Positions 1-9,432 of a DNA stretch of 64,000 nucleotides are shown one piece after another. Origin of the DNA: Bradyrhizobium sp. ISRA430 (GTDB taxonomy: Bacteria > Pseudomonadota > Alphaproteobacteria > Rhizobiales > Xanthobacteraceae). The notes beneath the pieces are model-generated. The model was not told the origin of the DNA, made no database searches, and worked only from the letters and a program-made list of their open reading frames with translations. Positions within the stretch are counted from its first letter, which is position 1. Each line of letters opens with the position of its first letter. The stretch is taken from the NCBI RefSeq assembly GCF_029909975.1, contig NZ_CP094516.1, positions 868,001-932,000 on the forward strand. Reading direction: 5' to 3'. A program made the position numbers and the translations under genes.

Positions 1-675
1 GGGCGCTGGGCGGCTGCGCGCGGCCTGCCGCGGGCCGAAGGCCATCGCCGCGGCGTCGAGGCGTTACGCCGGGTCGTGCGTGCGTCGCACGAGCTCGGCA
101 TTCGTTACCTCACGATCTTCTCCTTCAGCTCGGAAAACTGGTCGCGCCCGGCAAGCGAGATCGGCGATCTGTTCGGCCTGCTGCGGCGTTTCATCCGCAA
201 CGATCTCGCGACCCTGCACCGCGATGGTGTCAAGGTGCGCATCATCGGCGAGCGGGAAGGCCTGGAGGGCGATATCTGCGCGCTCCTGAACGAGGCCGAG
301 GAGCTGACGCGCAACAACACGCGCCTCACGCTCGTCGTCGCGTTCAATTACGGTTCGCGGCAGGAAATAGCGAAGGCTGCGCAAAAGCTCGCGCGCGAAG
401 TCGCGGAGGGCCGGCGCGATCCGGCCTCGATCGACGCCGAGACGCTCGGTGCCCATCTGGATGCGCCCGACATTCCCGATCCCGACCTCATCATCCGCAC
501 GAGCGGCGAGCAGCGCCTGTCCAATTTCCTGATGTGGCAGGCCGCCTATAGCGAGCTCGTTTTCGTGCCGATCCACTGGCCCGACTTCGACAAGGCGGCG
601 CTCGAAGGCGCGATCGCGGAATTTGCCAGGCGCGAGCGCCGTTTCGGCGGTCTGGTCGCGAAAACCGCCTCGTGA
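1..675 (+). CDS. uppS: Undecaprenyl diphosphate synthase (5' truncated by window)
   Basis: Cis-prenyltransferase that extends farnesyl-PP with isopentenyl-PP to make the C55 lipid carrier for peptidoglycan and O-antigen. The frame is open from base 1 (first residues GRWAAARG), which matches the sequence just after the conserved DGNGRW motif, so only about 20-25 N-terminal residues including the catalytic Asp lie outside the window. Family motifs are visible: FSSENWSRP and, near the C-terminus, [13 protein letters not shown] start at the internal GTG at position 76 would remove conserved sequence and is rejected. The stop overlaps the GTG start of cdsA by 4 bases, which suggests translational coupling. 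Confidence 0.95.
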   Translation, partial: GRWAAARGLPRAEGHRRGVEALRRVVRASHELGIRYLTIFSFSSENWSRPASEIGDLFGLLRRFIRNDLATLHRDGVKVRIIGEREGLEGDICALLNEAEELTRNNTRLTLVVAFNYGSRQEIAKAAQKLAREVAEGRRDPASIDAETLGAHLDAPDIPDPDLIIRTSGEQRLSNFLMWQAAYSELVFVPIHWPDFDKAALEGAIAEFARRERRFGGLVAKTAS

Positions 676-1514
676 GCGAACGCGACGCCGCACCGGCGGG
701 CTCGGCGCCGGCCTCAAGCAATCTCGTGATGCGGGCGGCCGCAGCGATCGTGCTGGCGCCGCTCGCGATTGCGCTCGCCTATGCCGGCGGCTGGCTGTGG
801 GCGTTTCTCGTCACCCTGGTGTCGATCGGACTGTTCGCGGAATGGCTCATGGTGGTGGGAGCAGGGGCGGTCGCCCTGACCGCCGCCGGGACGATTGTCC
901 TTGCCATCATCGGGTTCTGCGTCGCCTTTGGCGCGCTCAAAGCCGCCGTCATTATCGGCGTCATCGGGGGCGCGGTGATCGCGTTGCTCGCCGGAGGCAA
1001 GCGTGTCTGGGCCGCCTCAGGCTTTGCCTACGCATCGGCTGCGCTGCTCGCCTCGATCCTGGTGCGGCAGGATCCCGTCAATGGCTTCGTCGCGTTGATG
1101 TTCGTGCTGCTCGTGGTGTGGGCGACCGATATCGGAGGCTATTTCGCCGGTCGCGGCATTGGCGGACCGAAGCTGTGGCCGCGCGTGAGTCCCAAGAAGA
1201 CCTGGGCCGGGGCGCTCGGCGGCTTTACGGCCAGCCTTGTGGTTGCGGGCGGCTTTGGCGCCGCCGGGCTCGGAAAGGCGGTTCCGCTTCTGCTCGTCGG
1301 CGCCGTGCTGTCCGTGGTCTCGCAACTCGGCGATCTCTTCGAATCCGCAGTGAAGCGGCGCTTCGGTGTCAAGGATTCCAGTCACTTAATTCCCGGCCAT
1401 GGCGGACTTTTGGACCGCCTGGACGGCTTTGTCGCTGCCATCCTGGTGGCATGGATCGTCGGCTTCCTACGCCATGGTGTGCATAGCGCTGGAAGCGGTC
1501 TTATGGTTTGGTGA
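672..1514 (+). CDS. cdsA: Phosphatidate cytidylyltransferase (CDP-diacylglycerol synthase)
   Basis: Inner-membrane enzyme that makes CDP-diacylglycerol from phosphatidic acid and CTP, the branch point of phospholipid synthesis. The 280-residue product is almost entirely hydrophobic (about eight membrane segments). It ends with the CdsA signature, seen as [19 protein letters not shown] followed by [19 protein letters not shown] start overlapping the uppS stop by 4 bases; its own TGA overlaps the ATG of dxr by one base. The uppS-cdsA-dxr-rseP-bamA order is typical of proteobacteria, so this is part of one envelope-biogenesis operon. Confidence 0.95.
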   Translation: MSERDAAPAGSAPASSNLVMRAAAAIVLAPLAIALAYAGGWLWAFLVTLVSIGLFAEWLMVVGAGAVALTAAGTIVLAIIGFCVAFGALKAAVIIGVIGGAVIALLAGGKRVWAASGFAYASAALLASILVRQDPVNGFVALMFVLLVVWATDIGGYFAGRGIGGPKLWPRVSPKKTWAGALGGFTASLVVAGGFGAAGLGKAVPLLLVGAVLSVVSQLGDLFESAVKRRFGVKDSSHLIPGHGGLLDRLDGFVAAILVAWIVGFLRHGVHSAGSGLMVW

Positions 1515-2743
1515 TGAACATGAGCGCAGTTCCTTTGCGTAACAACAAGGCTGCGGCGGACGCCGCGCGCAGCGTGACCGTCCTCGGCGCCACCGGCTCG
1601 ATCGGTGACAGCACGATGGACCTGCTGCGGTCAGCTCCCGAGCGCTATCGTGTCGAGGCGCTGACGGCGAACGGCAACGTCGCGGCGCTGGCAAAGCTCG
1701 CCAAGGAGTTTTCCGCGCGCTTCGTGGCCATCGCGGACACCTCCAAGCTTGCCGAGCTCAAGGCCGCGCTGGCCGGGACCGGCACCGAATGCGGTGCCGG
1801 CGAAAGTGCGGTGATCGAAGCCGCCGCGCGTCCGGCCGACTGGGTGATGGCGGCGGTGAGCGGTGCGGCCGGATTGAAGCCGGCGCTTGCTGCGGTCGAT
1901 CGCGGCGCGCATGTCGCGCTCGCCAACAAGGAGTGCCTCGTCTGCGCCGGCGATTTCTTCATGCAGCGTGCCGCCAAGGCGGGCGCCTGCGTCCTGCCCG
2001 CAGATTCCGAGCACAACGCGCTGTTCCAGGCGCTGAGCTCGGGCAATCGCGACGAGCTCGTACGCGTCATCATCACGGCCTCGGGCGGCCCGTTCCGGAC
2101 TTGGAAGCCCGCCGATATCGAGCAGGCAACGCTCGAGCAGGCCCTGAAGCATCCGAACTGGAGCATGGGCCAGAAGATCACGATCGATTCCGCCTCGATG
2201 ATGAACAAGGGCCTCGAGGTGATCGAGGCGTCCTATTTGTTCGCGCTGACGCCGGACGAGATCGACGTCCTCGTTCACCCGCAGTCGATCATCCACGGCA
2301 TGGTCGAATTTTCCGATCGCTCAGTCGTGGCGCAGCTCGGCGCGCCCGACATGCGTACGCCCATCGCCCACTGCCTCGGCTGGCCCGACCGCATCAAGGG
2401 ACCGGCGGCCAAGCTCGATCTGGCCAAGATCGGCCAGCTCACCTTCGAGGCGCCCGATTTCGAACGCTTCCCCGGACTTCGCCTCGCCTATGATGCGCTC
2501 CGGACGGGGAAGGGGGCGACCACGGTCTACAACGCCGCCAATGAGGTCGCGGTCGCTGCCTTCATCGCCGGAAAGATCCGGTTCGGCGCCATCGCGCGGC
2601 TGGTCGAAGCCACGCTCGACGACTGGGTCCGCGGCGGGAATCAGGCTCCTCTGACGTCGGCGGACGATGCAATTTCCGTTGACTATGTTGCGCGAAATAG
2701 GGCCGCCGCCCTATTGCCTCAAATTGCCTTAAAGGCATCCTAG
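1514..2743 (+). CDS. dxr: 1-deoxy-D-xylulose 5-phosphate reductoisomerase
   Basis: Second step of the non-mevalonate isoprenoid pathway: NADPH- and metal-dependent conversion of DXP to 2-C-methylerythritol 4-phosphate. The nucleotide-binding loop [10 protein letters not shown] lies near residue 26. The metal and substrate motifs are [28 protein letters not shown] and [12 protein letters not shown]. The length (409 aa) fits the family. The frame also has TTG at 1508 and GTG at 1511. I chose ATG 1514, which overlaps the cdsA stop as TGATG; ATG 1520 is also possible. It supplies IPP/DMAPP to the neighbouring uppS. Confidence 0.95.
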   Translation: MNMSAVPLRNNKAAADAARSVTVLGATGSIGDSTMDLLRSAPERYRVEALTANGNVAALAKLAKEFSARFVAIADTSKLAELKAALAGTGTECGAGESAVIEAAARPADWVMAAVSGAAGLKPALAAVDRGAHVALANKECLVCAGDFFMQRAAKAGACVLPADSEHNALFQALSSGNRDELVRVIITASGGPFRTWKPADIEQATLEQALKHPNWSMGQKITIDSASMMNKGLEVIEASYLFALTPDEIDVLVHPQSIIHGMVEFSDRSVVAQLGAPDMRTPIAHCLGWPDRIKGPAAKLDLAKIGQLTFEAPDFERFPGLRLAYDALRTGKGATTVYNAANEVAVAAFIAGKIRFGAIARLVEATLDDWVRGGNQAPLTSADDAISVDYVARNRAAALLPQIALKAS

Positions 2744-2787
2744 TTGGTTCGAGGCCAGCGCCTTGCGGCGCTGGATAAGGGGAATCG

Positions 2788-3939
2788 ATGTCTGACTTTT
2801 TCCTGCATGGTTTCAATACGTTGAGCCACGGGCTCCTCGGCTACGCGGTCCCCTTCCTCTTCGTCTTGACCATCGTCGTGTTCTTCCATGAGCTCGGCCA
2901 TTTCCTGGTCGCGCGCTGGGCGGGCGTTCGCGTGTTGACCTTTTCGCTCGGTTTCGGTCCTGAGTTGGTCGGCTTCAACGACCGCCACGGCACGCGCTGG
3001 AAGATCTCCGCGGTCCCGCTCGGCGGCTACGTCAAGTTCTTCGGCGACGAGAGCGAAGCCTCGACGCCGTCCGCCGCAACGCTCGAGGCCATGACCCCCG
3101 AGGAACGCGCCGGCAGCTTCCATCACAAGAAGGTCGGTCCGCGTGCGGCCATCGTCGCAGCCGGGCCGATCGCCAATTTCATCCTGGGCGCCCTGATTTT
3201 CGCGGGCATGGCCCTGTATTACGGCAAGCCGAGCACGATCGCGCGTGTGGACGGCGTCGTGGCCGATGGCGTGGCCGCGGCGGCTGGTTTCAAGGTCGGC
3301 GACGTCGTCGTCCAGATCGATGGCAAGCCGATCGAGAGCTTTTCCGACATGCAGCGGATCGTCGCAATGAATGCGGGGTCTGCGCTCGTTTTCCAGGTCA
3401 AGCGGGACGGGGCCGTCGTGACGCTCGACGCGACGCCGGCGCTCCAGGAGCGTAAGGATCCGTTCGGTAACAAGCATCGCATCGGGGTGCTCGGCGTCGA
3501 GCACAAGTCGCAGGCCGGTGAGGTCTCGACCACGCCCGTCGGCTATGCCGAGGCTCTCAAGATCGGCGTCGAGCAGGTCTGGTTCATCATCTCCAGCACG
3601 TTCAAATTCCTGGGCTCGCTGTTCGTGGGGACCGGCAATCCGGGCGAGGTGAGCGGCGTCATCGGCATCGCGAAGATGTCGGGACAGGCGGCCAGCGCCG
3701 GGTTCCAATTTGTCATCAACCTCTGTGCGGTGCTGTCGGTCTCGATCGGCCTCTTGAACCTGTTCCCGATCCCACTGCTCGATGGCGGCCACCTTTTGTT
3801 CTATGCGGCGGAGGTGGTGCGCGGGCGGCCGCTGTCGGAACGGACACAGGAGATGGGGTTCCGAATCGGGCTCGGACTTGTACTGATGTTGATGGTGTTT
3901 GCGACCTACAACGACATCCTGCGGATGGCGGCTTCCTGA
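2788..3939 (+). CDS. rseP: Site-2 zinc metalloprotease RseP
   Basis: Intramembrane protease of the S2P family (M50), which in other bacteria cleaves anti-sigma factors and remnant signal peptides. The zinc motif HELGH is at residues 34-38 in the first membrane segment. The second ligand region, NLFPIPLLDGGHLLF, is near residues 322-336. A single PDZ-like domain sits around residues 125-205 (motif VADGVAAAAGFKVGDVV), fewer than the two of E. coli RseP, as is common in alphaproteobacteria. 383 aa. Between dxr and bamA, the usual place. Which anti-sigma factor it acts on here is not shown by the window. Confidence 0.94.
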   Translation: MSDFFLHGFNTLSHGLLGYAVPFLFVLTIVVFFHELGHFLVARWAGVRVLTFSLGFGPELVGFNDRHGTRWKISAVPLGGYVKFFGDESEASTPSAATLEAMTPEERAGSFHHKKVGPRAAIVAAGPIANFILGALIFAGMALYYGKPSTIARVDGVVADGVAAAAGFKVGDVVVQIDGKPIESFSDMQRIVAMNAGSALVFQVKRDGAVVTLDATPALQERKDPFGNKHRIGVLGVEHKSQAGEVSTTPVGYAEALKIGVEQVWFIISSTFKFLGSLFVGTGNPGEVSGVIGIAKMSGQAASAGFQFVINLCAVLSVSIGLLNLFPIPLLDGGHLLFYAAEVVRGRPLSERTQEMGFRIGLGLVLMLMVFATYNDILRMAAS

Positions 3940-4113
3940 TAGGGGCTTTTTTGTGACGTTGTTTTTAAGCAACGTCTTGGAACGAAATTGAAATCGTGGC
4001 GCGCGCGGCCGTTTGCGACGTCGGGGAAATTAGCTACAAGCGGCGTGAAACTTGGGGAATCTCCCAGACCGGCGTTGGGGTTGGGTCTGGTACGGAATGA
4101 GGGCGCGTTGCGC

Positions 4114-6669
4114 ATGAAGTTTGGACTGCGACTCCGGGGGGGCCTGCTCGCAACCCTGATCATGTTCGGCGCGCCGGTGGTTGCCCCGGTTGGGGCTGTT
4201 TTGGTGTCTTCGTCTGCGCTTGCCCAGACCGTCCAGTCGATTTCCGTCGAAGGAAATCGCCGGGTCGAGGTGGAGACGATCCGCTCCTATTTCAAGCCGG
4301 GCCCGGGCGGCCGCCTGGATCAGGCGGCGATCGATGACGGCCTGAAGGCGCTGATCGAGACCGGCCTGTTCCAGGACGTGAAGATCAACCGCGGCGCCGG
4401 CGGCCACCTCATCGTTTCGGTGGTCGAAAACCCCGTGATCGGCCGCATTGCCTTCGAGGGCAACAAGAAGATCAAGGACGAGCAGCTCACCGCCGAGGTC
4501 CAGTCCAAGGCGCGCGGTACGTTCTCCCGCGCCATGGTGCAGTCCGACACGCTGCGAATCGCCGAAATCTATCGCCGCTCGGGCCGCTACGACGTGCGCG
4601 TCACGCCCGAGATCATCGAGCAGCCGAACAATCGCGTCGACCTCATCTTCACGATCGACGAGGGTGCGAAGACTTCGGTCAAGTCGATCGAGTTCGTCGG
4701 CAACACCGCCTTTTCGTCCTATCGCTTGCGGGACGTCATCAAGACCCACGAAACGAATCTGCTGAGCTGGCTCGGCAGCAACGACATCTACGATCCGGAT
4801 CGCGTCGAGGCCGACCGCGACCTGATTCGCCGCTTCTACCTGAAGCACGGTTTCGCCGACGTGCAGGTCGTCGCCGCGCTCACCGAATACGATCCGGAGA
4901 GGAAGGGCTTCCTCGTCACCTTCAAGATCGAGGAAGGCCAGCAGTACCGCGTCGGCACCGTCGATTTCCGCTCCAGCATTCCCAATTTCGATGCGAGCTC
5001 GATGCGTAACTATTCGCGCGTCAGTGTCGGCTCGCTCTATAACGTCGAATCGGTCGAGAAGTCGGTCGAGGAGATGCAGATCGAGGCCTCCCGGCGCGGC
5101 TACGCCTTCGCGGTGGTGCGTCCCGGCGGCGACCGCAATTTCGAGGCGCACACCGTCTCCGTCGTGTTCAACATCGACGAGGGACCGCGCACTTACATCG
5201 AGCGGATCAACATCCGCGGCAACACGCGTACGCGCGACTACGTGATCCGGCGCGAGTTCGACATCTCCGAGGGTGATGCCTACAACCGCGCGCTGGTCGA
5301 TCGTGCCGAGCGCCGCCTGAAGAACCTCGACTTCTTCAAGAGCGTCAAGATCACCACGGAGCCGGGCTCCTCCAGCGACCGCGTGGTCCTGATCGTCGAT
5401 CTCGAGGAGAAGTCGACCGGTGACTTCTCGATATCGGGCGGTTACTCCACGACCGACGGCGCGCTGGCCGAAGTCTCGATCTCCGAGCGCAACCTGCTGG
5501 GGCGCGGTCTGTTCGCCAAGGCGGCGGTGACCTACGGCCAGTATGCGCGTGGCTACTCGCTGTCGTTCGTCGAGCCATATCTGCTCGATTACCGCGTTGC
5601 GCTGGGTCTCGACCTCTATCAGCGCACCCAGCTTGCCAACAGCTTCATCTCCTACGGCACCAAGACGCTCGGCTTCAGCCCGCGCCTCGGCTTCAGCCTG
5701 CGGGAAGATCTGGCGCTCCAGGTGCGCTATTCGGTCTACCAGCAGGAAATCACGCTTCCGTCCTATCTGGCGAACTGTAACAACGTGCAGTTCCTGGCTG
5801 ATGGCAGCCCAAATCCGGCCTTCAACCCGAGCCCTGCCTTTGCCAATGCCAACGGTATCAGCCTTGCCTCGACCAACGGTCTTGGCTGCTACAGCGACGG
5901 CGAAGCCTCGCTGCCGGTGCGCAAGGAGCTCGCAGGTGGCAAGACGCTGACCTCGGCGCTCGGTTACACGCTGAGCTACAACACGCTGGACAACAACAAG
6001 AACCCGACCGACGGTCTGCTCGTCGACTTCCGCCAGGACTTCGCAGGCGTCGGCGGCGACGTCACCTACCTGAAGTCCGCCGTCGATGCGAAGTACTACC
6101 AGTCGCTGGTGTCGGATCTCGTCGGCCTCGTCCACCTCCAGGGCGGCGTGTTGACCAAGATCGGCAACAATGAGATCCGCATGCTGGATCACTTCCAGAT
6201 GGGACCGAATCTGGTCCGCGGCTTTGCTCCGAACGGCATCGGCCCGCGTGACCTCAATCCCTACGGCACGCAGGACGCAATCGGCGGCACCAAATATTGG
6301 GGTGCTTCGCTTGAATTGCAGATGCCGTTCTGGTTCCTGCCCAAGGAAGTGGGTCTGAAGGGTGCGGTCTACGCCGATGCCGGCGGCCTCTACGACTACC
6401 AGGGCCCGACGACGTGGCTGGCGACTAACGAAGTCACCACGACAAGGAACTCGAACTGTATCCCGTCGACCATCAATCCGACCGCGACGCCGGGAACTTG
6501 CACGGGCCTCGTGTACGACGACAGCAAGGTCATCCGCTCGTCGGTCGGTGTGGGCTTGATCTGGGCCTCGCCGTTCGGTCCGCTCCGCTTCGACTACGCG
6601 GTGCCTCTCACCAAGGGCAAGTACGACCGTACGCAGGAGTTCAGGTTCGGCGGCGGCACCTCGTTCTAG
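4114..6669 (+). CDS. bamA: Outer membrane protein assembly factor BamA
   Basis: Omp85 protein that folds and inserts beta-barrel proteins into the outer membrane. From ATG 4114 the 851-aa product begins with a signal peptide (basic MKFGLRLRGG, a hydrophobic core and SSALAQ before a cleavage near residue 38). Five POTRA repeats follow to about residue 430, then a C-terminal 16-strand barrel ending in aromatic F (GGGTSF). The frame continues upstream to a TTG at 3988, but that would bury the signal peptide. Good evidence also comes from the barrel motif VRGFAPNGIGPRD. The 174 bases before the start contain a possible stem-loop (gacgttg at 3955, caacgtc at 3970) of uncertain role. Confidence 0.95.
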   Translation: MKFGLRLRGGLLATLIMFGAPVVAPVGAVLVSSSALAQTVQSISVEGNRRVEVETIRSYFKPGPGGRLDQAAIDDGLKALIETGLFQDVKINRGAGGHLIVSVVENPVIGRIAFEGNKKIKDEQLTAEVQSKARGTFSRAMVQSDTLRIAEIYRRSGRYDVRVTPEIIEQPNNRVDLIFTIDEGAKTSVKSIEFVGNTAFSSYRLRDVIKTHETNLLSWLGSNDIYDPDRVEADRDLIRRFYLKHGFADVQVVAALTEYDPERKGFLVTFKIEEGQQYRVGTVDFRSSIPNFDASSMRNYSRVSVGSLYNVESVEKSVEEMQIEASRRGYAFAVVRPGGDRNFEAHTVSVVFNIDEGPRTYIERINIRGNTRTRDYVIRREFDISEGDAYNRALVDRAERRLKNLDFFKSVKITTEPGSSSDRVVLIVDLEEKSTGDFSISGGYSTTDGALAEVSISERNLLGRGLFAKAAVTYGQYARGYSLSFVEPYLLDYRVALGLDLYQRTQLANSFISYGTKTLGFSPRLGFSLREDLALQVRYSVYQQEITLPSYLANCNNVQFLADGSPNPAFNPSPAFANANGISLASTNGLGCYSDGEASLPVRKELAGGKTLTSALGYTLSYNTLDNNKNPTDGLLVDFRQDFAGVGGDVTYLKSAVDAKYYQSLVSDLVGLVHLQGGVLTKIGNNEIRMLDHFQMGPNLVRGFAPNGIGPRDLNPYGTQDAIGGTKYWGASLELQMPFWFLPKEVGLKGAVYADAGGLYDYQGPTTWLATNEVTTTRNSNCIPSTINPTATPGTCTGLVYDDSKVIRSSVGVGLIWASPFGPLRFDYAVPLTKGKYDRTQEFRFGGGTSF

Positions 6670-6680
6670 TTCGATTAGCA

Positions 6681-6769
6681 GGGCACGATCCGGAGGAGTG
6701 GATCCGGTTTACGAGGGATCGTGCCCAATCCATGAAAATGTAGCATGATGCGGTTTGACCGCATCATGC
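6681..6769. repeat. Two adjacent intergenic palindromes
   Basis: Two perfect stem-loops lie between bamA and lpxD. The first has 11-base arms (gggcacgatcc at 6681-6691 and its complement at 6716-6726). The second has 12-base arms (gcatgatgcggt at 6743-6754 and its complement at 6758-6769) with a 3-base loop. The first contains 'cacgatccgg', resembling the 'gcatgatccggaaaag' repeat at 29354. I read them as members of a dispersed bradyrhizobial palindromic repeat. They could also attenuate or stabilise the transcript. Confidence 0.75.
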
Positions 6770-6794
6770 CCAAGCCGGACCGCGACGGAGTGGA

Positions 6795-7862
6795 ATGGCG
6801 CAGCCGACCTTCTTCAGGAAACCGCCTGCCTCAGCGCTGGCTGATGTTGCCGCGCTGGCGAAGGCGCAACTGGTCGATCCCTCCAGGGGCGGCCATATCA
6901 TCAGGGGTCTCGCTTCGCTCGACGAAGCCGGCCCGATGCACCTCGCTTTCTTCGACAATCTGAAATATGCGGATCAGCTCAAGGCGACCAAGGCCGGCGC
7001 GTGCCTGGTGAGCCCGCGCTTCGAGGCCGAGGTGCCGGCGCATGTCGCCGTGTTGCGCGTGGGGCAGCCGTTCCGCGCTTTCGTCAGGATCGCCTGGGAA
7101 TGGCACGGCGATGCGCTCCGGCCGCAATCCTCGGTCGGCAATGACGGCATCTCGCCGTCGGCCATCATCGACCCCACGGCGCGGCTGGAGGACGGCGTCG
7201 TCGTCGACCCTCTCGCCGTGATCGGCCCGGAGGTCGAGATCGGCAGCGGTACGGTGATCGGCGTCGGCGCGGTGATCGGACCCGGCGTCAAGATCGGCCG
7301 GGACTGCGATGTCGGCGCCCGCACGGTGATCCAATGTGCGCTGATCGGCAACAACGTCCTGATTCATCCGGGCTGCAGCATCGGCCAGGATGGCTATGGC
7401 TTCGTGTTCTTCGGGCCCGAGGGACACCTGAAGGTGCCGCAGACCGGCCGGGTGCTGATCCAGAACGACATCGAGATCGGCGCCGGTACCACCATCGATC
7501 GCGGTTCCCTCCGCGACACCGTGATCGGCGAGGGCACCAAAATCGACAATCAGGTCCAGATCGGCCACAATGTGACGATCGGCCGGCACTGCCTGTTGGC
7601 CGCCCAGATCGGGCTCGCCGGCAGCCTGACCATTGGCGACAACGTGGCGTTGGGAGCGAAGGTTGGCATCAACAACCACCTCAAGATCGGCGACGGAGCC
7701 CAGGTGACGGCCATGAGCGGCGTCAAGGACGACATCCCGGCCGGCGGACGCTGGGGCGGCTTTTTTGCCAAGCCGACCAAGCAGTGGTTCAAGGAGATCA
7801 TCGCGGTGGAGCGCCTGGTGCACGACAGCAAGGCGGATCGGAAGGACGAGGGACAAGCGTGA
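6795..7862 (+). CDS. lpxD: UDP-3-O-(3-hydroxyacyl)glucosamine N-acyltransferase
   Basis: Third step of lipid A synthesis: transfer of a 3-hydroxyacyl chain from ACP to the 2-amino group of UDP-3-O-acyl-glucosamine. Residues 1 to about 120 form the uridine-binding domain. From about 125 there is a left-handed beta-helix of hexapeptide repeats (for example [19 protein letters not shown]). The catalytic His is H258 in the segment [16 protein letters not shown]. 355 aa. The stop TGA overlaps the fabZ ATG (TGATG), so translation is probably coupled. Confidence 0.95.
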   Translation: MAQPTFFRKPPASALADVAALAKAQLVDPSRGGHIIRGLASLDEAGPMHLAFFDNLKYADQLKATKAGACLVSPRFEAEVPAHVAVLRVGQPFRAFVRIAWEWHGDALRPQSSVGNDGISPSAIIDPTARLEDGVVVDPLAVIGPEVEIGSGTVIGVGAVIGPGVKIGRDCDVGARTVIQCALIGNNVLIHPGCSIGQDGYGFVFFGPEGHLKVPQTGRVLIQNDIEIGAGTTIDRGSLRDTVIGEGTKIDNQVQIGHNVTIGRHCLLAAQIGLAGSLTIGDNVALGAKVGINNHLKIGDGAQVTAMSGVKDDIPAGGRWGGFFAKPTKQWFKEIIAVERLVHDSKADRKDEGQA

Positions 7863-8320
7863 TGGAGGAGGCACCGGTCAGGTTCGAGCTCGTGGACATC
7901 AACATGATTCTACAGACGCTCCCGCACCGCTTTCCGATGCTGCTGATCGACCGGGTGATCAACATCCGCACCGATTACAGCGGCATCGGTATTAAGAACG
8001 TCACCTTCAACGAGCCGGCCTTCCAAGGGCATTTCCCGGAGCGTCCGGTCTATCCCGGCGTCATGATGATCGAGGCGATGGCGCAGACTGCGGGCGTGAT
8101 CGGCATCAAGTCGGTCGAGGGCACGGAGAAGCCGCGGGCGGTGTATTTCCTCACCATCGACAAGTGCAAGTTCCGCAAACCCGTGCTGCCCGGCGATACC
8201 ATTGAGTACCACATGCGTTCGCTCGGACGCCGCAAGGCGATGTGGTGGTTTCACGGTGACGCCAAGGTCAACGGTCAGGTCGTCGCGGAAGCCGATGTCG
8301 GCGCCATGCTGACGGACTGA
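7862..8320 (+). CDS. fabZ: 3-hydroxyacyl-[ACP] dehydratase FabZ
   Basis: Hot-dog-fold dehydratase of fatty acid elongation. It draws on the same 3-hydroxyacyl-ACP pool as LpxA and LpxD, which explains its place between them. The 152-aa product has the active-site His57 in [16 protein letters not shown] and Glu71 in [14 protein letters not shown] 7862 overlaps the lpxD stop by one base; an in-frame GTG lies three bases earlier. lpxA follows only after 301 bases because a repeat has been inserted, so the lpxD-fabZ-lpxA run is looser than usual. Confidence 0.95.
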   Translation: MEEAPVRFELVDINMILQTLPHRFPMLLIDRVINIRTDYSGIGIKNVTFNEPAFQGHFPERPVYPGVMMIEAMAQTAGVIGIKSVEGTEKPRAVYFLTIDKCKFRKPVLPGDTIEYHMRSLGRRKAMWWFHGDAKVNGQVVAEADVGAMLTD

Positions 8321-8426
8321 GTGCGGGGCTCGGCATCGCGGGCGCAGCCCACTACGCAGCTCGCAACGTGCCAACGCGACGAGGGTGGCTACGTGGCGGT
8401 CGAATCTTCGGCGGCCGTTATCTTGC

Positions 8427-8504
8427 CCCGTCATTCCGGGGCGCGACAAAGTCGCCAGCCCGGAATCCATTGGGCCTCAGTACAGGCGGTGAAATGGATT
8501 CCGG
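8427..8504. repeat. Intergenic palindromic repeat ('cgtcattccgggg' type)
   Basis: The 301 bases between fabZ and lpxA hold no convincing gene. They contain a repeat beginning ccgtcattccggggcgcg and, at its core, a perfect 12-base inverted repeat: ccggaatccatt (8460-8471) and aatggattccgg (8493-8504). Elements with this sequence are scattered through Bradyrhizobium intergenic regions (from memory, not searched). Two overlapping short frames here (starts 8321 and 8368) are low-complexity translations of the repeat. Confidence 0.7.
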
Positions 8505-8621
8505 CCTGCGCGCTTCGCGCGCTGAAACAGGCCGATATGATACGTCACTGGACAGATCGGGCAAAGTCGCGCTAACCACCGGAAAAACCCAGCGACTTCA
8601 ACACACAATCAGACCTTCTTG

Positions 8622-9413
8622 ATGAGTAAGATTGATCCCACCGCGCGGGTGGAAGACGGCGCTGTGATCGGCGAGGGCACCGAGATCGGGCCCTATTGCA
8701 TGATCGGCCGGCATGTCGTGATCGGAGCGAACTGCAAGCTGATCGGGCAGGTCACCGTCATCGGCCACACCTCGATCGGGGACGACTGCGTGATCTCGCC
8801 GTTTGCCGTACTCGGCGGTGCGCCGCAGGATCTCAGCTACAAGGGCGAGCCGACGAAACTCGAGATCGGCTCCGGCTGCATCATCCGTGAAGGCGCGACG
8901 ATGAACGTCGGCACCGTCAAGGGGGGCGGCCTGACGCGCGTCGGCAACGGCGGCTACTTCATGAACAACAGCCATGTCGGCCATGACTGCATGGTCGGCA
9001 ACAACGTCATCTTCGCGACCTCGGCGACGCTCGGCGGCCACTGCGAGATCGGCGACTCCGTCTATATCGGCGGCCTGTCCGCGGTGCATCAGTTCACGCG
9101 CATCGGCGCGCAAGTGATGGTCGGCGGCCTCTCGGGCGTCCGTGACGACATCATTCCGTTCGGGCTCGCCAATGGCCAGTACGCGGTGCTGGAGGGCCTC
9201 AACCTCATCGGCATGAAGCGGCGCAAGTTCACCAAGCAGCGGCTCGCGACCGTGCGCACGTTCTACCAACGACTGTTCCACGGGCCCGGCATGTTCGCCG
9301 AGCGGCTCGAAGCGGTGCAGCCGCTCGCCGGCGAAGATCCGGCGATCGCCGAGATCCTCGGCTTCATCGGCAAGGGCAAGCGCCCGCTCTGTCTTCCCAC
9401 CATTGCGAAGTGA
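8622..9413 (+). CDS. lpxA: UDP-N-acetylglucosamine O-acyltransferase
   Basis: First step of lipid A synthesis: 3-O-acylation of UDP-GlcNAc with 3-hydroxyacyl-ACP. 263 aa from ATG 8622; a TTG directly before it is ignored. Hexapeptide repeats form a left-handed beta-helix from residue 2 (for example VEDGAVIGEGTEIGPYC). The catalytic His lies in NNSHVGHDCMVGNN, and the segment SAVHQFTRIG is typical of LpxA. The C-terminal helical domain starts near FGLANGQYAVLEGLN. lpxI begins 19 bases after the stop. Confidence 0.95.
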   Translation: MSKIDPTARVEDGAVIGEGTEIGPYCMIGRHVVIGANCKLIGQVTVIGHTSIGDDCVISPFAVLGGAPQDLSYKGEPTKLEIGSGCIIREGATMNVGTVKGGGLTRVGNGGYFMNNSHVGHDCMVGNNVIFATSATLGGHCEIGDSVYIGGLSAVHQFTRIGAQVMVGGLSGVRDDIIPFGLANGQYAVLEGLNLIGMKRRKFTKQRLATVRTFYQRLFHGPGMFAERLEAVQPLAGEDPAIAEILGFIGKGKRPLCLPTIAK

Positions 9414-9432
9414 TCGGGGGGATGGCCGCATC

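Noticed and set aside
3955..3976. Stem-loop between rseP and bamA as a terminator
   Set aside because: Arms of 7 bases but no T-run downstream on the plus strand; a terminator inside this essential operon would be odd.
4030..6192. 720-codon open frame antisense to bamA
   Set aside because: Third-position GC bias opens long antisense frames here. The sense frame has full BamA domains, and the antisense product has no recognisable family.
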